Shown here: positions 40,510 through 50,163 of the stretch, piece after piece | Position numbering within the stretch: position 1 is the stretch's first letter | How the letters are laid out: every line of letters begins with the position of its first letter | From: Parafrankia sp. EUN1f | Lineage (GTDB): Bacteria; Actinomycetota; Actinomycetes; Frankiales; Frankiaceae | Assembly: GCF_000177675.1 (NCBI RefSeq) | Contig: NZ_ADGX01000025.1 | Span: 1 to 64,000, forward strand | DNA length: 64,000 bases | Direction: 5' to 3' | Notes under the pieces: model-generated | Told to the model about the DNA's origin: nothing | Database searches by the model: none | What the model saw: the letters and a program-made list of their open reading frames with translations, nothing else | Translations under genes and position numbers: made by a program

Positions 40510-40928
40510 CGGTCCAGTGTCCGGTACGCGGGCGGGGTCGGGTAGCCCGGGCTGTGTGCCGTCTGTCGTGGGTGGTCGGCTGTGGGTCTGGTGGTGGGTG
40601 GTGTAAAGGGTTCGGTGTCCTCCCCTGTCCGCGGTGGTTCGCCGTGCGGACCACATTGGGACTACCTGGAGGTTTTCGGGTCGGGGTGGGGTGCTTCCGT
40701 GGGTGGGACGTGTGTGGTCGAATCTCGCGGTGCCCCGCTGTCGGGGTGCACCGCGCGTGTCTGGTCTGGTGCCGCGGGGGGTGGGGTTCCGGACCGTTCG
40801 TTAGACAACGGTGCTGGCGTGGCCGGGTGCGGTGTGCGCGGTGCCGGTCCGAAGGACGGTCCGGATCCCGGCTGCCTGGATGCTGCGAGCTGGTGGGGTT
40901 CCCTGCTGTTCCCGCCTCGGTGGGCGGG
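40510..40928. other. 419-nt intergenic region
   Basis: It separates the lnt start from the amidohydrolase stop. It is GT-rich on the plus strand and several long plus-strand open frames cross it, but they are antisense shadows of lnt or the amidohydrolase. I see no supported gene. Confidence 0.5.
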
Positions 40929-42521
40929 TCAGAGCTGGTCGTGGATGATCTGCCCGCGCAGGACGGTGCGCAGGCAGGTCGGGCGGGTGTGGGCGGCCCA
41001 GGCCAGTGGGTCGGTGCCGGGCGGTGGTGGCTTGAGGTCCCAGACGGCGAAGGTCGCGGGGGCGCCGGTGGTGAGCTGGCCGGAGCCGTCGGTGTCGGCG
41101 CGGGCGGCCTGCCAGCCGCCGCGGGTGGCGGCGGTGAACGCCGCGGCGGGGCTGATCCTGGATGTGACGGTGTGGTGGTGGGTGGCGGCGTGCACGGCGC
41201 CCCACGGGTCGAGCGGGGTCACGGGGCTGTCGGAGGACAGGGCGAGGGTGACACCGGCGGCGGTGAAGGCGGCGAACGGGTTCATCAGTGCGGCTCGGGT
41301 GGCGCCGAGGCGGGTGGTGTAGAGCCCGCCGGGGCCGCCGTAGCGGGCGTCGAAGGCGGGTTGGACGCTGGCGACGAGGCCGAGGCGGGCCATGGCGTGG
41401 ATCTGGTCGGGGTGGGCGAGTTCGGCGTGTTCGACGCGATGGCCGGCGGCGGCGATGGTCGCGGTGCCGAGCTGGTCGGCGGCGGCGCGTAGTCCGGCCA
41501 GGACGAGGTCGAGGGCGGCGTCGCCGATGGCGTGGAAGCCGGTCTGCAGACCGGCGTGGGTGGCGTCGCGGACGATGTCGCGGATGTCGTCGGCGTCGCG
41601 GTGGCGTTGGCCGCTGTGGGCGGGCTGGTCGTGGTACGGGCTGCGCAGGGCGGCGGTGTGGGAGCCGAGGGAGCCGTCGACGAACAGGTCGCCGCCGTAG
41701 CCGACGGGTCCCAGGCCGGGTTCGGCGGTGAGGGTGAGGGCGGTGGGCAGGTCACCGGCCCAGTAGCCGTGGATGGCGGGGCCGGTTTCGTCGCGGGCGA
41801 GGGTGAGCAGGTCGGCGAGGTCGTCGGCGCTGGAGACCTCGGGGCCGGCCATCTCGTGCAGGGCGGCGATGCCCAGGGCGGCGGCGTGCCTGCGGACCCG
41901 GCGGGCGGCGTCGAGGCGGGTGGTGCGGGGCAGGTCGTGGTAGGCGGTGGTGCGGGCGCGGTGGTGGGCCTCGTCGCGGCACAGTCCGTCGCCGAGCCAG
42001 CCCGGTGCCTGGTCGGCGCCGGAGCGGTGGGCCAGGGTCGGGGAGATGACGGCGGTGTGGCCGTCGGCGCGGGCGAGGTAGACGTCGACGGGTCCGGCTG
42101 CGCGGGCGATTTCGGTGGCGGTGGGTGGGCGTTGCTGTGGCCAGCGGGTCTCGTCCCAGCCGGTGCCCAGCAGTGGCCGGCCGGGTCGTCGCCGGGCCGC
42201 GTGGGTGAGCTGGTCGAGGGCGTCGGTGAGGGTGGGGGCGTCGGTGAGGTCGACGCCGTCGAGGGCGAGCCCGGTGGCGGTGGTGTGGATGTGGGCGTCG
42301 ACGAACGCGGGGGTGATGGTGGCGCCGTGCAGGTCGATGGTGGTGTCGACGGCGCCGGGTGGGTGCTCGTCGGAGGTGCCGATCCAGGTGATGGTGGCGT
42401 TGTCGACGAGGAGTGCGGTGCGCTGGGCGTGGGGGCTGTGGGGGGCGAGCAGGTGGGCGTGCCGGTAGAGCACACGTGTGGGTGTGTGGTGTGGCTGGCG
42501 GTGGGTGGGGTGTGTGCTCAC
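40929..42521 (-). CDS. Amidohydrolase, YtcJ-like
   Basis: 530 residues from GTG 42521. The metal-dependent amidohydrolase signature is present: a beta-sandwich start with ITWIGTSDEHP, then TPAFVDAHIHTTATG (H-x-H), FHAIGDAALD, AGHRVEHAELAHPDQIHAMA and LALSSDSPVTPLDPWGAVHA with the aspartate. It belongs to the COG1574 (YtcJ) group of hydrolases with unknown natural substrates. The chain is somewhat rich in His and Thr. It lies 28 nt downstream of the Lrp/AsnC regulator on the same strand, which probably forms one transcript. Confidence 0.9.
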   Translation of the reverse strand: MSTHPTHRQPHHTPTRVLYRHAHLLAPHSPHAQRTALLVDNATITWIGTSDEHPPGAVDTTIDLHGATITPAFVDAHIHTTATGLALDGVDLTDAPTLTDALDQLTHAARRRPGRPLLGTGWDETRWPQQRPPTATEIARAAGPVDVYLARADGHTAVISPTLAHRSGADQAPGWLGDGLCRDEAHHRARTTAYHDLPRTTRLDAARRVRRHAAALGIAALHEMAGPEVSSADDLADLLTLARDETGPAIHGYWAGDLPTALTLTAEPGLGPVGYGGDLFVDGSLGSHTAALRSPYHDQPAHSGQRHRDADDIRDIVRDATHAGLQTGFHAIGDAALDLVLAGLRAAADQLGTATIAAAGHRVEHAELAHPDQIHAMARLGLVASVQPAFDARYGGPGGLYTTRLGATRAALMNPFAAFTAAGVTLALSSDSPVTPLDPWGAVHAATHHHTVTSRISPAAAFTAATRGGWQAARADTDGSGQLTTGAPATFAVWDLKPPPPGTDPLAWAAHTRPTCLRTVLRGQIIHDQL

Positions 42522-42549
42522 CGTGCCCAGGGTGGCCTAGCCCGGCCCG

Positions 42550-42993
42550 TCACAGGTTCGGGGGGCGCCCTTCGTAGGGGGTGGAGAGCACGACCATGGT
42601 GCGGGTCGACACGTTGGCCGCGGCGCGGATCTCCTGCAGGAGCGCTTCGAGGGCGGCGGGGTCGGAGACGCGGACCTTGAGCAGGTAGCTCTCCTCCCCC
42701 GCGACGCTGTAGCAGGCCTCGATGGCGGGCAGGTGGGTGAGCCGGTCGGGTGCGTCGTCGGGCTGGCTGGGGTCGATCTCCTTGATGGAGACGAACGCGG
42801 TGAGTGCCAGGCCGACCTGGGATGGGTCGACGAGGGCGACGTAGGACGTGATGACGCCGCGCTGCTCCAGGCGACGGACCCGCTGGTGCACGGCGGACAC
42901 CGACAGGCCGGTGGCGCGACCGAGGTCGGTGAAGCTCATCCGGCCGTCGCGGCACAGCAGCTGCACGATCTGACGGTCTAGATCCTCCAACAC
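42550..42993 (-). CDS. Lrp/AsnC-family transcriptional regulator
   Basis: 147 residues from GTG 42993. The N-terminal HTH is LEDLDRQIVQLLCRDGRMSF, then TDLGRATGLSVSAVHQRVRR and LEQRGVITSYVALVDPSQVG. The C-terminal RAM domain has VAGEESYLLKVRVSDPAALE with the conserved GxxD-like turn. These proteins form octamers and bind amino acids. A longer start in the same frame is possible, but the 147-residue version has the standard length. It heads a short minus-strand unit with the amidohydrolase and is divergent from the exonuclease. Confidence 0.9.
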   Translation of the reverse strand: MLEDLDRQIVQLLCRDGRMSFTDLGRATGLSVSAVHQRVRRLEQRGVITSYVALVDPSQVGLALTAFVSIKEIDPSQPDDAPDRLTHLPAIEACYSVAGEESYLLKVRVSDPAALEALLQEIRAAANVSTRTMVVLSTPYEGRPPNL

Positions 42994-43268
42994 GTTCCGG
43001 AGGTTATGCACAGAACGGCCGGTCGTGACGGGAGTTTCTGGTCCCGTCGGGACTTTGCGTGGCGGGTGGGCGTGTTCTGGTGGAGGTTCCGGTGACGGAT
43101 GGTGATCTTCTCGGTGCGTGGTGTGGATGATGGTCGGGTGCCGGTGCGGTGGGGGGTCGGGGTCCGGTGCGGGTCCGGTGCGGGTGGGAGGGGTGGTGGT
43201 GGGGGTGGCCGTTGGCTGGTTGGGGCTGGTGGGGTTGGGCTGTCGGCAGGGCATGCCAGTCTGACAAG

Positions 43269-44315
43269 ATGACCATCGTGGAGGTTCCGGTGGGTGAATT
43301 CGGGGTGTCCGGCGGTGGTGAGCGGCTGCTGCTCGCGGACACCCCGTCGTTGTATTTCCGTGCCTTTCACGGGGTGCCGCGGTCGGTGCGGGCGCCGGAC
43401 GGGATGGTGGTGAACGCGGTGCGGGGGCTGCTGGATGTGCTGGCCCGGCAGATCGTCGACCTGCGGCCGCGGCGGCTGGTGTGCTGTTTCGACGCGGACT
43501 GGCGTCCGGCGTTTCGGGTGGCGCTGATCGCGTCGTACAAGGCGCATCGGGTGGCCGATCCGGTGCCGGCTCCGGTCGCGGTGTCCCCGGTGGCGGATGC
43601 CGGTGGTCTGGGCCTGGGGGGCCCGCAGGCCGGTGGTGTGGTGGTGGAGGAGGTGCCCGACGAGCTGGAGGCGCAGCTGCCGGTGATCGATGCGGTGCTC
43701 GCGGCGTTCGGGATCGCGCGGGCGGAGGCGGCGGGGTTCGAGGCCGACGATGTGATCGCGACGTTGGCGACCCGGCACAGTGTGGGCCGGGTGGGTCCGG
43801 TGGACATCCTGACCGGGGACCGGGACCTGTTCCAGCTGGTGTGTGACGACGTCGGGGTGGCGGTGCGGTACGCGGTGGAGAAGTTCGCGTTGGTGGATGA
43901 GGCGTCGGTCAGCGCCCGGTATGGGATCCCGGGCCGGGCGTACGCGGATTTCGCGGTGCTGCGGGGTGATCCCAGCGACGGGCTGCCCGGGGTGGCGGGG
44001 ATCGGTGCGAAGACGGCCGCGGCGCTGCTGGTTCGGTTCGGGTCGCTGTCCGCGGCGCTGGCGGCGTTGGACGCGGGGGTGGTCGAGGGTTTCCCGGCCC
44101 GGGCGGCGGCGCGGCTGCAGGCGGCGCGGGACTACCTGGCGGCGGCGGTCGAGGTGGTGGCGGTGGTGCGGGATGTGCCGCTGGGGGCGGTGTCGGGGGT
44201 GTTGCCGACGGCGCCGGTGGATCCGGTGGCGTTGGCGGAGCTGACCGCGCGGTACGGCCTGGCCGGGTCGGTGGGGCGCCTGACGGCGGCGCTGGCGGCG
44301 GTCGCCCCCGCCTAG
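43269..44315 (+). CDS. 5'-3' exonuclease (DNA polymerase I N-terminal domain type)
   Basis: 348 residues from ATG 43269. It is the stand-alone 5'-nuclease with PIN-like and H3TH domains, which trims RNA primers and flaps. Acidic metal ligands appear in LLLADTPSLYFRAFHGVP, RLVCCFDADWRPAFRVALIA with YKAHR, and GFEADDVIATLA and DILTGDRDLFQLV; the helix-hairpin-helix is GDPSDGLPGVAGIGAKTAAA. A Gly/Val-rich insert of about 40 residues around residue 115 is not usual in the family. The gene starts 275 nt from the divergent AsnC gene. Confidence 0.92.
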   Translation: MTIVEVPVGEFGVSGGGERLLLADTPSLYFRAFHGVPRSVRAPDGMVVNAVRGLLDVLARQIVDLRPRRLVCCFDADWRPAFRVALIASYKAHRVADPVPAPVAVSPVADAGGLGLGGPQAGGVVVEEVPDELEAQLPVIDAVLAAFGIARAEAAGFEADDVIATLATRHSVGRVGPVDILTGDRDLFQLVCDDVGVAVRYAVEKFALVDEASVSARYGIPGRAYADFAVLRGDPSDGLPGVAGIGAKTAAALLVRFGSLSAALAALDAGVVEGFPARAAARLQAARDYLAAAVEVVAVVRDVPLGAVSGVLPTAPVDPVALAELTARYGLAGSVGRLTAALAAVAPA

Positions 44316-44724
44316 CCATCTGACGGGTGCCTGACGGGCACCTGACGGCCGTCGGATGCCGGATGGGGGGCGCGACCGCGTCGGGCGGGTGGTGTGGGGA
44401 GTGTCACGGTGAGCGCCGCGTGGGTGCCGCTGGGGACATCCGGGATCGCCCGTGCTCACGCGGAGGGGGTCTGCGGGGATCTGTTCCGGTCCGGCAGGGT
44501 GGATGTGTTGCTGCGGACCGTGACGTGAGGGCGGTGTGGGTGGATCGGTGCGGGCCGCCGGCACGGCCGAACCGGCGGTGACGGTAGGTTGCCCCTCATC
44601 TGACAGCGTGGGTGTACACGCAGGTGACCGACGGGTTCGTTCGTCGACGGTCCGGGGTCGCCTACTGTTGCGCACCGAAGGCCCCGCGTGGGCGTCGGGT
44701 GCGGGTGAGGGTGGAGGTGACCTG
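44316..44724. other. Promoter region of the lipid-type operon
   Basis: 409 nt without a supported gene between the exonuclease and the reductase. A short hairpin (GGTGCC/GGCACC, near 44327-44343) may end the exonuclease transcript. The reductase frame is open from 44536, but the good ribosome binding site favours 44725. Confidence 0.5.
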
Positions 44725-47118
44725 GTGGGGCTGCGCGAGCGGCTCGCGGGCAGGCGTGTGTTCATGACCGGGGTGACCGGGTTCGTCGGTGAGGCGCTGC
44801 TGGAGCGGCTGCTTTCGGACTTCCCGGACACCCGGATCGTGGCTCTCGTCCGGCCCCGGGGTAGCCATTCGGGTGCGGCCCGGCTGGCGCGGATGACCCG
44901 TAAGCCGGCGTTCGCCGGGCTGCGGGAGCGGCTGGGCCGGGAGGGGCTGGCCGCGCTGCTCGCCGAGCGGGTGCAGGTCATCGAGGGTGACCTGGCCGAC
45001 ATGGGGGCGTTGCCCACCGACCTGGATGTGGTGATCCACTGCGCCGGGGAGGTGTCGTTCGACCCGCCGATCGACGAGGGGTTCGCGACCAACCTGGGTG
45101 GGGTGCAGGAGCTGCTGCGGGCGGTGCATGCCAGTGGTGCGCGTCCGCATGTGGTGCATGTGTCGACGGCGTATGTGGCCGGGTTGCGGTCGGGGCACAT
45201 CGCCGAGGGCCGGCTGTCGCACGAGGTGGACTGGCGGGCGGAGCAGTCCTCGGCTGAGCGGGCGCGGCAGGCGGCGGAGGACGCGTCGCGGTCACCGGAG
45301 GTCTCGGCGCGGCTGCGGGAGCAGGCAGCTGGCGAGCATGGTCGGGCCGGGGCGCAGACGGTGTCGGTGGCCGCGGAGGCGGCGCGGCGGGACTGGGTGG
45401 CGCGGCGGATGGTCGCCGCCGGTGCCGAGCGGGCGCAGGTGCTGGGGTGGACGGACGCCTACACGTTCACCAAGGCGCTGGCGGAGCGGTATCTGGAGGA
45501 GTCGCACGGCGATCTGCCGTTGACGATTGTGCGTCCCTCGATCATCGAGAGTGCGGTCGCGCGGCCGTTCCCCGGGTGGATCGAGGGGTTCAAGATGGCC
45601 GAGCCGCTGATTCTCGCGTTCGGCCGTGGGGAGCTGCCGGACTTCCCGGCGTCCCCGGACGCGGTGGTCGACATCATTCCGGTGGATCTGGTCGTCAACG
45701 CGTTGCTGGCGGCGGCGGCGTCCCCGCCGCCGGTGGACACCCCGGCCTACTACACGGTGTGTTCGGGGTTCCGTAACCCGTTGCTGTTCCGGGATCTGTA
45801 CGAGTACGTGCGGGGCTATTTCCTGGCCCATCCGCTGCCGAAGCGGGGCCGGGGTGCGATCGCGGTGCCGGAGTGGCCGTTCGCCGGTTCGGTGGCGGTG
45901 GAGGCGAAGCTGCGCCGCGGGGAGAAGGCGGTGGAGTGGGCGAACCGGGCGTTGGGGCATGCGCCGCGGTCGGAGCGGGTGCGCCGGTGGGCGGTGGATC
46001 TGGAACGGTCCGAGAGCCGGGTGGCGTTCCTGCGTCGCTATTCGGATGTGTACCGGGCGTACACGAGCGCGGAGCTGGTCTACGTCGACGATGCGACCGC
46101 GGCGCTGCACGCGGCGATGGAGCCGGCGGACCAGGAGGAGTTCGGGTTCGATCCGGCCTGCTACGACTGGCGGCACTATCTGCAGGATGTGCACTGCCCG
46201 GCGGTGACGGCGGTGCTGCGCCGGCCGCGGGATCCCGCCCCGGCGCGGCGTGGGGCGGGGAACCTGTCCGCCGGCGACGGGGTGCTGGCGGTGTTCGACC
46301 TGGACGGGACGCTGGTGTCCTCGACGGTGGTGGAGTCCTACCTGTGGCTGCGGCTGGCCGATGCGGGGCCGGCGGAACGGGCGCGGGAGATCGCGTCGTT
46401 GGCGCGGGCGTTGCCGGGGTATCTGCGGGCGGAGCGTCGGGACCGGGGGCATCTGATCCGTTCGGTGTACGGCCGGTACGCGGGGGTGGACCCGGCGGAG
46501 CTGGCGGAGGTGGTGGCGCAGGCCGGGGCGGATGTGCTGCTGCGGCGGGTGAAGCCGGCGGCGGTGCGCCGGGTGCGTGAGCATCGGGCGGCGGGGCATC
46601 GCACGGTGCTGCTGACGGGGGCGGTGGCGCCGCTGGTGGCGCCGCTGGCGCCGTTGTTCGACGAGATCGTCGCGACTGATCTGGCGGTCGGGGCGGACGG
46701 CCTGTACACGGGCCGGTTGTTGGCGTCGCCGCTGGTCGGGGATTCCCGGGCGGCGTTCCTGGATCACTACGCGCGCCGCCGGGGGGCGGATCTGGAGTCG
46801 TCATGGGCGTACGCGGACAGCCTGTCGGACCTGCCGATGCTGCGCACGGTGGGTAATCCGGTGGTGGTCAATCCGGATGTGGCGTTGCACAAGGTGGCCC
46901 GGGCGTCGGGGTGGCCGATCGAGGAGTGGCCGTCGACGCCCGGTGAGTCGCGGCTGCTGGTCGGTAGCCGGGTGGAGCGGGGCCTGTTCGCGGCGGCGGC
47001 GGTCGCCCAGGGCCGTGGCCGTGGTGCCGGTGGCGCGGGGCGTGCCGGTGGTCGCGGTGACGGTGGGAACGGTGGGGATGCCACGGTGGTTCGGGTGGGA
47101 GTGGGTGAGGGTCGGTGA
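44725..47118 (+). CDS. Fatty acyl reductase fused to a HAD-IB phosphatase
   Basis: 797 residues from GTG 44725, with GGAGG 7 nt upstream. Residues ~10-330 are a NAD_binding_4 (fatty acyl-CoA reductase/male-sterility) domain: TGVTGFVGEALLERLL with the TGxTGFxG nucleotide motif (T15-G22), the DLDVVIHCAGEVSFDPPI segment, HVVHVSTAYVAGL and catalytic Y246/K250 in DAYTFTKALAERY. A linker of low similarity follows. Residues ~520-760 are a HAD-IB domain with FDLDGTLVSSTVVESYLWL (D525, D527), RTVLLTGAVAPLVAPLAP and WAYADSLSDLPMLRTVGNPV. It would reduce an acyl-thioester to an alcohol and dephosphorylate a metabolite. First gene of a four-gene operon; the stop overlaps the next start by GTGA. Confidence 0.9.
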   Translation: MGLRERLAGRRVFMTGVTGFVGEALLERLLSDFPDTRIVALVRPRGSHSGAARLARMTRKPAFAGLRERLGREGLAALLAERVQVIEGDLADMGALPTDLDVVIHCAGEVSFDPPIDEGFATNLGGVQELLRAVHASGARPHVVHVSTAYVAGLRSGHIAEGRLSHEVDWRAEQSSAERARQAAEDASRSPEVSARLREQAAGEHGRAGAQTVSVAAEAARRDWVARRMVAAGAERAQVLGWTDAYTFTKALAERYLEESHGDLPLTIVRPSIIESAVARPFPGWIEGFKMAEPLILAFGRGELPDFPASPDAVVDIIPVDLVVNALLAAAASPPPVDTPAYYTVCSGFRNPLLFRDLYEYVRGYFLAHPLPKRGRGAIAVPEWPFAGSVAVEAKLRRGEKAVEWANRALGHAPRSERVRRWAVDLERSESRVAFLRRYSDVYRAYTSAELVYVDDATAALHAAMEPADQEEFGFDPACYDWRHYLQDVHCPAVTAVLRRPRDPAPARRGAGNLSAGDGVLAVFDLDGTLVSSTVVESYLWLRLADAGPAERAREIASLARALPGYLRAERRDRGHLIRSVYGRYAGVDPAELAEVVAQAGADVLLRRVKPAAVRRVREHRAAGHRTVLLTGAVAPLVAPLAPLFDEIVATDLAVGADGLYTGRLLASPLVGDSRAAFLDHYARRRGADLESSWAYADSLSDLPMLRTVGNPVVVNPDVALHKVARASGWPIEEWPSTPGESRLLVGSRVERGLFAAAAVAQGRGRGAGGAGRAGGRGDGGNGGDATVVRVGVGEGR

Positions 47119-48407
47119 CCCGCGGTCTGGAGCTGTACCGGTCGTTGCCGCGGTATGCGGCGGCGCGGGTGGTGTCGGGGCGGCTGCCGCGGCTGTCGTC
47201 GATGGCGGCGACGTCCGCCGCGCCGCTGCGGCTGGTGGACCGGGGGGATCCGGCGTTGCCGGGGCCGGGCTGGGTGACGGTGCGCCCCCGGCTGGCGGGG
47301 ATCTGCGGGTCGGATCTGGCGACGGTGACGGGGCAGAGCTCGTTCTACTTCTCGCCGCTGGTGTCGATGCCGTTCACGCCGGGCCATGAGATCGTGGGTG
47401 ATCTGCAGGAGGCGGTGACGCTGGCGGACGGGCGGCGGTTGGCGGCCGGGTCGCGGGTGGTGATCGACCCGGTGCTGGGCTGTGCGGCGCGGGGTCTGGA
47501 GCTGTGTCCGTCGTGTGCGGCGGGCCGGTCGTCACGCTGCGACTCGATCACGGTGGGTCATCTGTCGCCGGGGTTGCAGACGGGGTACTGCGCGGATACC
47601 GGTGGCGGGTGGAGCCGGGCGATGGTGGCTCATCACAGCCAGCTGCATCCGGTGCCGGACACGCTGGTGGACGAGCGGGCGGTGCTGGTGGAGCCGCTGG
47701 CGACGGCGGTGCACACGGCCGGGCGGGCGCGGATCGCGACCGGGGACCGGGTGCTGATCGTGGGCGCGGGGGCGGTGGGTCTGCTGACGCTGCTGGCGGT
47801 GCGGGCCTATACCAAGGCCGAGCATGTGACGCTGGTGGCGAAGCATCGCCGGCAGGTGGAGCTGGCCCGTCGGTTCGGCGCAGACGAGGTGCTGGCACCG
47901 GACGACGCGGTCGGTGGGGTGCGCCGGGCGAACCGGGCGTTGCGGCTGACTCCGCAGCTGGGTGGGGATTTCCTGCTCGGTGGGGTGGATGTGGCGATCG
48001 ACTGCGCGGGCAGCGCGTCGTCGTTGTCGACGGCGTTGCGGGTGACCCGTGCGGGGGGCCGTGTGGTGCTGTCGGGGGTGCCGTCGGGGTCGGTGGATCT
48101 GACCCCGCTGTGGTACCGGGAGCTGGAGCTGGTCGGCACGTACGCGTCGTCGGGCGGTGCGCGCCGCGGCGACCCCGACCTCGATCTAGATGCGGGCATG
48201 GCCGCCGGTGCGGCGGATGCGGAGGGCGGGTTCGACGACGGGTCGGATTTCGGGCGGGCGTTGGCGTTGGCCGCGACCGCGCCGCTCGACGGGGTGGTGT
48301 CGGCGGTGTATCCGCTGGCACGGTGGCGGGAGGCGTTGGATCACGCGTTGTCGGCGGGGAGGCTGGGTGCGGTGAAGATCGTGTTCGATCCGGCGGCGTC
48401 GGCGTGA
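47115..48407 (+). CDS. Zinc-dependent MDR-family alcohol dehydrogenase
   Basis: 430 residues from GTG 47115, overlapping the previous stop by 4 nt. It is a medium-chain dehydrogenase/reductase, threonine dehydrogenase/sorbitol dehydrogenase-like. The catalytic zinc site starts with RLAGICGSDLATVTG, then MPFTPGHEIVGDL. A Cys-rich loop (DPVLGCAARGLELCPSCAAG, then SSRC) is the structural-zinc lobe with unusual spacing. The Rossmann motif is VLIVGAGAVGLLTLLAVRA and VDVAIDCAGSASSLSTALRV follows. An extra N-terminal ~30 residues precede the domain. It should oxidize an alcohol or reduce an aldehyde or ketone, with NAD(P). The next gene begins 175 nt later. Confidence 0.9.
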   Translation: MTRGLELYRSLPRYAAARVVSGRLPRLSSMAATSAAPLRLVDRGDPALPGPGWVTVRPRLAGICGSDLATVTGQSSFYFSPLVSMPFTPGHEIVGDLQEAVTLADGRRLAAGSRVVIDPVLGCAARGLELCPSCAAGRSSRCDSITVGHLSPGLQTGYCADTGGGWSRAMVAHHSQLHPVPDTLVDERAVLVEPLATAVHTAGRARIATGDRVLIVGAGAVGLLTLLAVRAYTKAEHVTLVAKHRRQVELARRFGADEVLAPDDAVGGVRRANRALRLTPQLGGDFLLGGVDVAIDCAGSASSLSTALRVTRAGGRVVLSGVPSGSVDLTPLWYRELELVGTYASSGGARRGDPDLDLDAGMAAGAADAEGGFDDGSDFGRALALAATAPLDGVVSAVYPLARWREALDHALSAGRLGAVKIVFDPAASA

Positions 48408-48582
48408 TCGGGGTGAGACGCGCCGGCGGGTGCGGGGGCAGGTGCCGGGGTGCCGCGGGACGTGGCACGGTCGGGCTAGTCGAGATTTTCGAGATTGTCG
48501 TCCCAGGCGGCGGGTTCCGTCGCGGGCCGGGCGGGTGCGGGGGCACCACGTCCGGTCGGGGTGACACACAGACGAGGGGAAC

Positions 48583-50163
48583 GTGCAGGTGAGACCGGGG
48601 TTCGTGCTCGAGGTCGACGAGCGCACACCTCCGCTGCTGGTGCACCAGGGTGAGGGGCTGACGCTGGAGCGGTTCCCCCTGGGTACCCGGGTGGTGTATC
48701 CGCCGGAGTCCCTTCCGGGGGTGGGCGATGTGGACGCGGCGATCGCGGACGCGTTGGAGCATCCGTACAACTGTGAGCCGTTGCGGGAGCTGCTGCGGCC
48801 GGGGATGCGGCTGACGATCGCGTTCGACGACCTGTCGATTCCGCTGCCGCGGATGCGCCGTCCGGATGTGCGTCAGCGGATCATCGAGCAGGTGCTGACG
48901 CTCGCGGCGGCGGCCGGGGTCGACGACGTGCAGCTGATCGCGGCGAACGCGTTGCATCGGCGGATGACGGCGGCGGAGATCGAGCACATCGTCGGGGAGC
49001 GGGTGTTCCGGTCGTTCTGGCCGGACAACCTGTACAACCACGACGCCGAGGACCGGGACAACCTCCTGCACATCGGGGTGACCGATCACGGTGAGGATGT
49101 GGAGATCAACCGGCGGGCCGCGGAGAGCGACCTGCTGGTGTACGTGAACGTCAACCTGGTCGCGATGGACGGTGGGCACAAGTCGGTGCCGATCGGGCTG
49201 GCGTCGTACAACAGCATCCGCCACCATCACAACTCGCACACGATGGTGCGTTCACGGTCGTTCATGGACCACACCCGTTCGGAGATGCATTCGTCGGCGT
49301 GGCGGATGGGTCGGCTGCTGGCGAACCATCTGAAGATCTTCCATGTCGAGACGACGCTGAACAACGCCTGTTTCCCGGACAAGTACAGCTTCCTGACCCG
49401 CCGGGAGTGGGAGTGGTCGGTGCGGGACCAGGCGATGGCGTACGGGATGAGCCGGGGGCTGTCGGTGATGCCGTCCCGGCCGCGGCGCAGGCTTTTCCAT
49501 GACCTGCTCGCCGACTACCAGGTGACGGGGGTGTTCGCCGGGGAGACGGAGACCACCCACGACCAGACGATCGCCAGTGTGCACCGTCAGCAGCTCGTCG
49601 AGGTGGACGGGCAGTCCGACGTGCTGGTGGTGGGCCTGCCGTATGTGGGCCCGTACAACGTGAACTCGGTGATGAACCCGATCCTGGCGACCTGCATGGG
49701 GCTGGGATATTTCTTCAACATGTACCGGGGTAAGCCGCTGGTGCGGCACCAGGGTGCGATGATTCTCTACCACCCGGTGACGCCGGAGTTCTCCCAGCTG
49801 CACCATCCGTCGTATGTGGACTTCTTCACCGAGGTGCTCGCCGAGTCCACCGACCCGGCGACGATCGAGGCGAAGTTCGAGAAGCAGTACGCGACGGACC
49901 CGTGGTACATCCACCTGTACCGCACCTCGCACGCCTATCACGGCGTCCACCCGTTCTACATGTGGTACTGGGCGGCGCACGGCATGGACCACCTGGGTGA
50001 TGTGGTGTGGGTCGGGGGGGACCGGGCGGCGTGCGCGCGGATGGGTTTCCGTGCGGCGTCGACGCTCGCGGACGCGCTGGAGATGGTGTCGGGCACGGTG
50101 GGCCGTGACCCGTCGATCACCTACCTGCACACCCCGCCGCACACGATGGCGGACGTGCGATGA
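48583..50163 (+). CDS. LarA-like (DUF2088) nickel-pincer enzyme
   Basis: 526 residues; GTG 48583 with GAGGGGA upstream, GTG 48589 being better spaced. It belongs to the lactate racemase (LarA) superfamily. Family marks: LTIAFDDLSIPLPRMRRPDV, AANALHRRMTAAEIEHIVG (H125, the LarA H108 position), LYNHDAEDRDNLLHIG (H153) and DGGHKSVPIGLASYNSIRHH, in which K200 sits where LarA attaches its nickel-pincer cofactor, followed by H214-H216. The C-terminal ~250 residues are longer than in LarA (425) and contain DYQVTGVFAGETETTHDQTI and HAYHGVHPFYMWYWAAHGMD. It may racemize or epimerize a hydroxy compound; the substrate is unknown. LarC is at 5329-6585. The stop overlaps the next start (ATGA). Confidence 0.88.
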   Translation: MQVRPGFVLEVDERTPPLLVHQGEGLTLERFPLGTRVVYPPESLPGVGDVDAAIADALEHPYNCEPLRELLRPGMRLTIAFDDLSIPLPRMRRPDVRQRIIEQVLTLAAAAGVDDVQLIAANALHRRMTAAEIEHIVGERVFRSFWPDNLYNHDAEDRDNLLHIGVTDHGEDVEINRRAAESDLLVYVNVNLVAMDGGHKSVPIGLASYNSIRHHHNSHTMVRSRSFMDHTRSEMHSSAWRMGRLLANHLKIFHVETTLNNACFPDKYSFLTRREWEWSVRDQAMAYGMSRGLSVMPSRPRRRLFHDLLADYQVTGVFAGETETTHDQTIASVHRQQLVEVDGQSDVLVVGLPYVGPYNVNSVMNPILATCMGLGYFFNMYRGKPLVRHQGAMILYHPVTPEFSQLHHPSYVDFFTEVLAESTDPATIEAKFEKQYATDPWYIHLYRTSHAYHGVHPFYMWYWAAHGMDHLGDVVWVGGDRAACARMGFRAASTLADALEMVSGTVGRDPSITYLHTPPHTMADVR

